Assembly (NCBI GenBank): GCA_005765155.1
Contig: VCCP01000006.1
Coordinates: 508,501 to 572,500 of the forward strand
From: Zelopaecilomyces penicillatus
Taxonomy: Eukaryota > Ascomycota > Sordariomycetes > Hypocreales > Pseudodiploosporaceae
Direction: 5' to 3'
Length of the DNA: 64,000 nt
Shown here piece by piece: positions 56,100-64,000 of this stretch. The notes below the pieces were generated by a model, which saw only the letters and a program-made list of their open reading frames with translations, had not been told where the DNA came from and did no database searches. Numbering within the stretch: the stretch's first letter is position 1; each line of letters opens with the position of its first letter. Both the position numbers and the translations under genes were made by a program.

Positions 56100-58605
56100 G
56101 AACTAAAAAACATAATGGAAAGCGGAGGAGGCCGACAACGAATTATACCCAAATGCCCCCCGGAAGGGAGCGTCGTTGGAGCAAGTGGTGGCGATACACA
56201 GAGGGCAGCAGAAGTTGAAGATTGTCTGGGTTGCAATGGGCGCGCGGCCAACATCCACACATGTGTTAATCGATCATGCCGGGTTGAGGATGATCTACAG
56301 CACTGCTCTCTGGGGGATGAGAAATGACATCACGGCAATGTCTCAGTTAGAGGGAACATTACAACAAGAAATAAAATAGATACAACAAGCACAGTTAATT
56401 CCTGATGACAAACTATGGTATGCAACAATACCTCGTGGCATATACCGTTCTTTATCCTTGTCCAGCAACTTCTTGGTTGGGTATTGGTACGCGTCCCGGC
56501 GCACAAAGTAAGTTGCCTCTTACCCTATCTGGCATTGGCATTCAATGGATTCAAAGAAACCAATACCCATCCTAGGTCTTTCGTATGCGAGCTTGTAGTG
56601 ATATAGACGAAGGGTAGGGGCTAAGACGATGAATGCTACGTAGCATACAAGTGTCAGAATGGTCAGTGTAAAGGACTCTAATGTCTGTCTCGCCATCCAT
56701 AACTTGTTCGTGCTGGGTTTGTTGGTGGCTCGTCTATTCCATGTTTTATTTTTGTGGATTCACTGCATATTCAAAGCACGGATCTCTCTTCATCATGGAA
56801 CATTACCCATGCACGGATATCAGCATGATAGCCACTCTCCCCAGCAAGCGACGAAGCATTCAACAGCAGCCGCAATTGGACGCGAGCACAGATGCCAAAC
56901 TAAAGATTTCAGCAAGACTCGCCCTAATGGACCATCAATGAGCAAGTATTTTCAAAAAAAATAAAAAAAAATAATAAATAATACTTCACTTGAATAGCAG
57001 TATTGAATGCTCGCATCTCAGGCTTCTCGTTACAAACACGTGCAAGCACACCAGAGCCCATCAGAAACAAGCAACAAGACGCATGGTTTACCCGAGGAGA
57101 TCCATCTCTCGCCGTAATCATTGATGGGGGGAGGGATTGGTTGGCTTCCGTACGTAGCCGTGGGCTGTGTCGATTGGTTACACCCACAACCACAGTTAGT
57201 ATAGGTAGGTGGGGTCGATTGACAGCGCTGCCCAACGCAGCCCCGGTGGCCCGCCCGCCCGGCTGCTGCCCGCTTCCCGGGCGTTGCGGCTTGCGCTGTG
57301 CGGTGGGCGCCAGGAAATCCCTCCCCTCTCTCCATCTTCAATCTTTAGGCCTAGAAGCGTTCCCCCCTTATAATCAAACAAATGTACCCCCCCAGTGCAT
57401 GCAATCCCTGCCTGCCAACCCTCTGCCACCTCAGCCCAGCTTGGCTCCTTCACCCCATCTGTAGCGAACCCATGCTTCCATGTTGGCTACCAGATTTGTT
57501 AGTCCGTTCGAGGAGACGGCTGGTAGTGTTTAGACGCGTACTGAAACATAGGTACTTTAAAACGGCGTTGGCCGATGTCGATTCTCCTCGCCCCATCATC
57601 TACAGCGGCTTAGAACCATCTGCGAAGCGGCTTTGCCTACCCCGTGCCTGGCTGGGCCTTGGACGGACTGTCGGGCTGTGCCGATGGCCTCGGTACTGTA
57701 TTTACTACCTCATGGATGCATTTCAGCCTGCAACCCAAGGCAGGTATCCGTCCAGTGATCCAATTAGTGGTTCTTGCAGTAGTTCAAGTCGATGTCACCC
57801 CTGTCCTACCGCCGCCTATCTGGTAATAGTACATAATTAGGTCGCTAGCAGGTATCATTCACCGTAGTATAAGCAGATCTCTACCGGATGGCCGCATGTA
57901 GCTGGCTGGCAACGGGGTGCGACCTTCTGGGGCATGCCACACAGTACCCTCGCCGCCCATCGTACGCCGCAGCAAGCCCGCAAACCAAAGCGCCGCCTTC
58001 TGGCCTTCTTTCTCTAGGGGGGGGGGGGGCAAAATCTAGCATGTCCCGTCCTTCTGCCATCTGTGTCAGGCCTTGTTTAGATCTTGCGCCATTCCATCCC
58101 ATCAAACCCGGCTATCCTGGTTTGCTTGTTGGCAGACGCTGATTCATTTTTGACATCTCTATTTTCGACTCGTGCAGCAGACGTGGGTGTGCACGTTGTT
58201 GCTTTTGGTGTTGGGAAATCTGCTACTTCAACTGCCTAGGTGTCTACTTAGGTAGAGAGAGCGACCCGCCCTGTCTCATCATTTGACAGTCCGAGACTCG
58301 ATGATCCTGTCGCTTCCTAGCCGCCACCGGTGGTGATAACATCCTTCTCCTTTCTCCCTAGCCGGCAGGTGCAGTTGAGAGACGCTGTAGCAACACAACC
58401 AGCATCTTACCATCTTACGAAGACGACCAACTCATCAGGAAGGCACGCCAGAGTCGACTCAAGCACAACTCATCGTCGCGACCACCCCTGAGTTTCCTCT
58501 CGTCTACCAACGGGTCTCGCAGCCGACAAGGCCATACCGACAAATACATCCATCCGCCCGTCCACCTTGCAATCGCCAGCGATAGATAGCCAAAAAGCTA
58601 AAACG
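56100..58605. other. 2.5-kb spacer before GID4, with G-run and TAGGT phrases
   Basis: No supported gene; ORFs such as 57003-57464 and 57382-57840 have no domain. It holds a 13-base G-run (58017-58029) and CCTAGGTGTCTACTTAGGTAG at about 58235. The last ~400 bases are probably promoter and 5' UTR of GID4. Confidence 0.5.
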
Positions 58606-59950
58606 ATGCCGACTCCTTCTTCTCATCAGCTGCCAAATCAGACATCACCTCCATCTTACACTTTTTCGACATGTCCTGACGACCTTCCTCATCCCTCTCG
58701 ATCTGGCCGGGAGGCCTATGACGCCACGCGACCGCTGGCACCTGAGATGGAAGTGCGTCCAGGGTCTTCGACAAGCATTACCTCACCAACCACCATCTTA
58801 TCCGACACTTCAAGCGACGGTCCCGCAACGGACGACCGCCCCATGGTAGCTAGCCATCCAATGACAGACGAATCATCATCCCGAGCCACCACATCATCAC
58901 CTAGACCTCAATCCAGCGCGACGAGCGTCACTTCTCCAGCCCCAAGCCGACTAGATGGCGACGATTCGGTCAAGAATCAAGACCTCGAAATTGACCATCA
59001 CATGGGCCGCGAGTCCGTGAGCCAGACTCGTCGGTTACCAATCGAAACCCCAACTTCGCCGAATCGCGAGGTTGACTCATTAGATATGCAGGAGGATGAA
59101 TTTTGCTCGCCCTATATGGGACCTGACTGTTCTAGTCTAAGGGTACGACATTTTGATTTTGCTGCTGTGTCGTGCAGTTCTGTTGGAGTGAGAAGCTAAT
59201 AACCTGCAGGTCATACCTATTTCTCCTTCCTCTTATCTACGTGCTGGTAGCAGGTTTTGCGGCACACAACAGTCCGAGCGGCAGGTCTACGAAGTTCAAG
59301 TAGAGATCAAGCATGTGGATATGCGAGAGTCATTCCTCTGTGGTTATCTGCGGATACAAGGTTAGTGTCCTTCTTTTTTTAATTCCCAAATCTGCATTAG
59401 CTCACACAACAACGTAGGCTTGACTGAGGATCATCCAACTCTTACAACCTATTTCGAGGGCGAAATCATTGGCTCAAAATACAGCTTTTTTACACAGCAC
59501 GATGATTGGGGTGCCAATGCCAAAGTTGACCTTAGCCATTGGTCTAAGTTCAGCGCGTTTCGGCCCTTCCAGAAATACGCCCGTAAGGGCACCGTGAACA
59601 TTCACGATGTGGCGCAAAGAGACCATATTTTTATGCGATGGAAGGAACACTTTTTAGTCCCTGACCATCGAGTTCGGACGATAACTGGCGCCAGTTTCGA
59701 GGGATTTTACTACATTTGCTTCAACCAACTGAAAGGCGAGGTTAGCGGCATTTACTTCCATTCGAAGAGCGAGAAGTAAGTTTTTTATGCCTTTCCATCA
59801 CTTGTCTCTTTTTCTTTCAAATTTCCGTTTTGAATCCTCCTCCTGCCAATACCACCAAAGAGCTTACCATGCCTTGTGTTCAGGTTTCAACAACTGGAAT
59901 TAAAGCATGTTCCAGATCGGGGGTGCATTAGTGCGACGGAGTTTCGGTGA
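58606..59950 (+). CDS. GID4/Vid24, substrate receptor of the GID E3 ubiquitin ligase
   Basis: Exons 58606-59142, 59210-59360, 59418-59775 and 59884-59950 (370 aa), phases 0, 1 and 2. Gid4 recognises Pro/N-degrons on gluconeogenic enzymes in the CTLH/GID complex. The first ~180 residues are low-complexity (S/T/P), then the Vid24 beta-barrel: YLRAGSRFCGTQQ, YEVQVEIKHVDMRESFLCGYL, GLTEDHPTLTTYFEGEIIG, DDWGANAKVDLSHWSKF, HIFMRWKEHFLVPDH, GASFEGFYYICFN, SGIYFHSKSEKFQQLELKHV. All are diagnostic for the family. The long N-terminal extension is usual in filamentous fungi. Confidence 0.93.
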
Positions 59951-60310
59951 CAACAGCAACTGGTTGTCGCTACAGCCAAAATTATACATGTTTAATCTAC
60001 GATGAGCGGGAAATTTGGAAATGGGCATTATGTGGGCTGTTCTTTCAATGGGATGGATACTATCTGTCGGGTGATTGTTGTTTGCTTGGGGTTTAGGAAC
60101 ACGAGCCTGGTTCTAGCGAGTGCTTACCTATCAATCGATGATGCTTACAAGCACATAAATAGATGAAATGGGGAGGAAATTCACAAACGGACTTTGCGTC
60201 TCATTGCAAGCGTCAAACGATCACCATTGCACAATGCTTGGTGATGATATCCTCCCAGTTTGCAGCACAAGAGACTCGACAGTAGTAACAGCTCGATCTA
60301 TAGGAAACGA
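59951..60310. other. Spacer between convergent GID4 and TRM11 genes
   Basis: 3' UTRs only; no gene seen. Confidence 0.55.
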
Positions 60311-62012
60311 TCAATTGGTGGCAGTAGGCTCCTCATTAGAGCTCTTCTCATCAAGCTCGAATCCCTTAAAATAGCCCCGTCGAAACGGATTCAAGTCATC
60401 GGCTGTCGTGCCACCCGTGGCTCTGGTGACCTTCCTCCGCTCCTCGAATGCTTCTAATTCCTCAGGGGAGACTTGATCATCAGGTATGCGTCGGTATGTT
60501 ATCAGCCTCCTTGACCCTATTTCCTAGTGTTAGTGAATGCAACTCATTTTCAATGACAGCCTCCAACGGTGTAGTTTCACGTTATTCGCTGGCAATGGAG
60601 ATCCCGAAAGTAGAAGAGGGGGGGGCAAGCCCCTTAACTTACACTTGTTGAAAACCTGAACACAAACCACCACTACTTCTAACCCTGGGTGCTGGGGCAC
60701 GCCTAATTCTTGTTCTTCATCGTTGGCTGTGGGCATCCAAAACGATAGTCTGCCATTGTCCACAAGTGTGCCTGCTGCAAAAGCAAGAATATCATCGAGC
60801 ATGGCCAAGAAGCTGTAGGGCTTTTTTGGGGGCACATAATCTGGCAGTCTGGTCACATGCTGGTCAGCCTCTTCCCACCCTCCTTCTTCAAAACTATCTC
60901 CTCATTGCAGTTGGCAGGGACAATATATCTAGGGGAGGGGATATAGATGATATGGGATGCATACGTGCTCTCATTGACCCCGCGCTCGACGAGCCAGGTT
61001 GCCTTGTCCGGCTCCTTTAGTCCGAGCACCCTCAGGCCCTCCCGCACGCCGTAGGGAGGATCGCAGACAATGCCATCCCACAGCCTTCTTCCTTGTCTTA
61101 TTGGTGTATTTGTCAAATCGGCGGAGAAGGCGCCTCCCAAAAGTGAAGTCAATTCATATTGTTTAAAATTGCCGGGCAAGCTCTTCTGGCCCCCCTCGCC
61201 ACGTATGCTCCGGCCGTCGATATCACTTCCCCATCCGATGGCGCCAAAATGAGCACAGGCAATGGGAAACGAGCCAGTGCCAACGAAAGGGTCATAGAAG
61301 AGCTTTCCCGGTGCGGCTAGAGCGATATTAGCAGTTACAAGGGCGAGCTCGGCGTCCATGCTTGTGGTGGAGATGTAATCGCGTTTCTTTAGATCGTATT
61401 TGTGTATTACTTCACGCGAGGAACCGGCAATATATCGACCCATATGTATCTTATCTGGATTCTCTATACCGAGTGGAACACTGTTGAAAGGCCAAAGTTC
61501 AAAGACTGTAAAAGTGTCATCTGGACCGGACAGCTTAATAGGACCGTCGAAGGGCAAGTAACTGAAAGAGTCAATAATAGCCAGTCTCTTCTTATTTGTA
61601 CGTGCTCCTTGATATGAGTCCACGGCAAATCTAAACGAGGTTTCTTTAAACTTGGGCCAATGATGCGAGGCTTTTGTCTTGATATTCTCGTGAAGCTCAT
61701 CGTATGTCTTCCCACTAGCCCAGTGCTCATGTATTGATTGTGCAAGAACAGACCGTCGAACTAGCTTCTTCGCCGCCTCAATGGACGGTAGCCGAACGAA
61801 ACAGAACGGATACTGCCCTCGAACTGTCAGATGCAGCCAAAATAGGCTTGGCCATTCTTCCAACCTAATTTGACAAAACTGGGCAGTTGCGTACCTACCT
61901 CTTGAGACTGCTCTAAAACAGTCAAATCGATGCCCTCAACCACAGCCAGAGCTTCGATCTCGGGGACTCGGAAGGACTCATGCTCGGAGCCAAATTTGAT
62001 GATGAACTCCAT
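60311..62012 (-). CDS. TRM11, catalytic subunit of tRNA m2G10 methyltransferase
   Basis: Exons 61899-62012, 60965-61812, 60643-60848 and 60311-60516 (457 aa), phases 0, 2 and 1. Trm11 with Trm112 methylates guanosine 10 of tRNAs using SAM. Exon 1 gives MEFIIKFGSEHESFR; the THUMP-like N-terminal part and then the Rossmann methyltransferase follow: STTSMDAELALVTANIALA, GKLFYDPFVGTGSFPIACAH (SAM loop), WGSDIDGR, IVCDPPYGVREG (catalytic DPPY). Exon 3 and 4 supply PPKKPYSFLAMLDDI, SFWMPTAND and NKWSRRLITYRRIPD. The first intron's acceptor (61813) was chosen because it gives SQEYPFCFVRLP as in relatives; an upstream CAG would insert 17 residues in frame. Confidence 0.93.
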
Positions 62013-62601
62013 CGCAGGTAATGGGTCTTCAGGTTGCCGTTTCTGCAAAATGCTTACCCAGCTAGGGAGGCTGGAAGTCAAAATAGTGGACAGACTCTTA
62101 TCAAAGCTCGCCCATGTGTCTGGCTTGATTGTTTGCTTAAGCTGTATTCTTGATTGGAAGTAGTAGTAGAGGCGGTTTATATACTCCTACGCCGACTCTA
62201 GTGCTGGGGAAAGGTGAACACCTTTCTGAGTTAACAACAATACAGGGTATCCGTGAGATTCTCTCTTTTCATGCTTATCGAGGAAATGCCCCTCCATGGC
62301 AATTGCCCCGCGGCAGAGAGAAAAATTATGTCACCCAATCAGTGGTTGATGGTTCCTGCTTCAGGGAACGCTCAGACTCAGTGGACCTAGCGCATTGCAA
62401 TCATTAGCGGCTTATCACTATGGTAGGTACCTAGTACTTTAGTACTCCAAACTCAGTTCAGCCAAAGATATCCGGCGCTCATTCTCATGCCACTGAAATT
62501 CTGCACGTGGACTGTTGACAAGTTGTCGCCTGGCAAGCATAGCAGCAGTTACTCGCTCAAACCTTGCGTATCAGGGGTTGGAACCATACAGTCTTGCGAC
62601 T
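62013..62601. promoter_or_regulatory. Divergent promoter region of TRM11 and the Rpp40-like gene
   Basis: 589 bases between head-to-head start codons; contains GGTAGGTACCTAGTAC at about 62422-62437. No coding potential supported. Confidence 0.5.
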
Positions 62602-63992
62602 ATGTTTCCCCAACCGTCTGCTTCAATATACCAATCAACAAAATGTTTCGTCACTTACGGCGCTATGAGCCATGTTGATCCAAATCAGGTTCCCATGAAG
62701 GGCAAACCTTGGACGGCGATATCGGGGTTGAACTTCATCCATTCGGCATGTCTCTCCATTACCCATGATCTTTCCTTTAAGAATCTAGCCTGGAGATTTG
62801 CTAACCTGAATTCAAGGTGGACCTGGTAATTCCGGAAACTTGCTATGCCTTTTTTTGTGAAAGGTTTAGCCAACGTGACACGCCCAGTCACTACAGGATA
62901 ACCATGACCCTCGGCCAATTATTGGAAACAAGTTTCCTTACAGAGTACATAAAAAACGGTGTGTATTACGTGTAGATAAGAAAAGTCATCCATAACTTAC
63001 AAGAACAGGAAGCATTATGATGTTGTCGGAAGGCAAAACTACTACTGACAATATGTTCACATTGAAGCAAGGCAGGTTATAAGGATCCTTCTTACCCGGA
63101 ATGTGACAACTTTCTTGCTCTTATGTTGCTAACACATTTTACAGGGATTCTAAATTTGTATCTAGACCGAGAGACCTACGAACGTGCTGGGCTCGTGGGA
63201 AAGCCGTATGGGATTAAAGGAGACCGTGGATCCAAGCCCAGATGGAGTAAGTTGCGAACAGAAGAGAGCTGCCTTGATCATTTGTTATTAACACCACATT
63301 TAGTTGTCTCATATGATCTTGGGAGTCAAGCAATGGTACATGGAAAGAAAGGCTTTGATCGGCTCGTTTATGCATGTAAAAACGTCCTGGACCAGCCCCT
63401 GACCTGGTTATTTTGCGACATGGCCAAACCCTGTGCGTCCTCCTCTCTCTTTTGATCAACGTTTCACTCCTTATATATCTGACACCTCATCATAGCGATA
63501 CATTCAGACCTGCTGGAAAAGTACTCAGCGGCTAGGGTCACGTCGTCGTCAACCATGAACCCGAACACAGGCATATCCCAGATATCGCTTCAACTACCCA
63601 ACACAATTTTCGATGAAGGAAATCGAACAGAACTAGAGGATTTCTCCACAGAATCGTATGAATGGCTCTCACTCATTCGGCTTGGCAGCCCTCGAGTGGC
63701 ATCAAACGATGTCATTGACCCGTACCTTTCGCGTTACCGCCTTCCTAGAACAGATGAAGCAGGCGACAAGGTGCAAGTATGCACAATTTCCTGGAAGGGA
63801 TTCTTTTCCCCAGATTGGTTTCGGCAATTGCTTGTTGATGTGCTTGTCACATGTCCATCGAAATCGTGGTTTGGACTCAGTGCTACCAGTCTATCACGAA
63901 ACGTTGCCGGAAGCAGTGATGAGCTTACGATTCTCAATTTACCTGAGCGTGTTGGAGAATTCATCATGTGGGAGATGAATGGCGAGGAATAG
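62602..63992 (+). CDS. RNase P/MRP subunit of the Rpp40 family
   Basis: Six exons: 62602-62745, 62817-62958, 63009-63071, 63145-63246, 63304-63432 and 63496-63992 (358 aa), phases 0, 1, 1, 1, 1. Rpp40 is a protein subunit of nuclear RNase P and MRP for tRNA and rRNA processing. Diagnostic blocks: MKGKPWTAISG, VDLVIPE, FLTEYIKNGSIMMLSEGK, LYLDRETYERAGLVGKPYG, GKKGFDRLVYACKNVLDQPLTWLF, and the C-terminal LPRTDEAGDKVQV, GFFSPDWF. Introns 1 and 3 use GC donors (GCATGT at 62746, GCAGGT at 63072); no GT site nearby keeps the frame, and using the GC gives exactly the family's spacing. The other three introns are GT-AG. Confidence 0.9.
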
Positions 63993-64000
63993 CGCCTCAA

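Noticed and set aside
57003..57840. Two overlapping plus-strand ORFs in the spacer before GID4
   Set aside because: Pro/Cys-rich translations with no recognisable domain and no suitable splice sites.

Overview
The window is nuclear DNA of a filamentous ascomycete (Pezizomycotina; gene content and sequence style fit Sordariomycetes, probably Hypocreales, but the species is not determinable here). Evidence: short GT-AG introns with CTAAC/CTGAC branch sites, intron-bearing nuclear tRNAs, fungus-specific families (DIM-5 type H3K9 methyltransferase, CFEM protein, Pth11-like rhodopsin-domain protein, Clr5 domain, NLR-type WD40 protein) and long gene-poor spacers with simple repeats. I rebuilt exon-intron structures by eye from splice sites, phase continuity and family similarity; 24 protein genes, one partial gene end and two tRNA genes are supported.

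Layout. 0-7 kb: a possible gene end, a DeSI/PPPDE isopeptidase, then a mitochondrial block (mitoribosomal uS11m head-to-head with TIM44, and a 101-residue probable mitochondrial protein). 8-12.3 kb: BTB protein, a PCI-like protein, a small secreted CFEM protein. 15-24.7 kb, all minus strand: sphingoid-base kinase, NatA subunit NAA15, Cid2/MIX23-like protein, bicovalent FAD oxidase. 24.7-29.2 kb has no supported gene. 29-35 kb, plus strand: rhodopsin-domain membrane protein, tRNA-Ile(AAU), BCS1-like AAA ATPase, microbial-type PARG. 35.4-39.2 kb, minus: a 1205-residue protein joining a Clr5 domain to the C-terminal half of a fungal NLR (post-NACHT linker plus WD40) with no NACHT. 39.4-40.2 kb holds a scattered short repeat, followed by a 72-residue gene. 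42.7-47.6 kb: amino acid permease, tRNA-Ala(UGC), NADAR protein, DIM-5. 49.6-64 kb: UBTD-like ubiquitin-domain protein, beta-COP, Mago, GID4, TRM11, RNase P subunit Rpp40.

How they fit together. Most genes are conserved housekeeping functions arranged as head-to-head pairs (uS11m/TIM44, DIM-5/UBTD, beta-COP/Mago, TRM11/Rpp40) or convergent pairs. The unusual stretch is 33.9-46.2 kb, where two ADP-ribose-processing enzymes of different chemistry (PARG and NADAR) flank the Clr5-WD40 fusion, an upstream repeat array and a tiny gene; this is the best candidate for something undescribed, though any functional link is inference. Other points of note are an in-frame intron directly after the UBTD start codon that controls a predicted myristoylation site, and two GC-AG introns in the Rpp40 gene.
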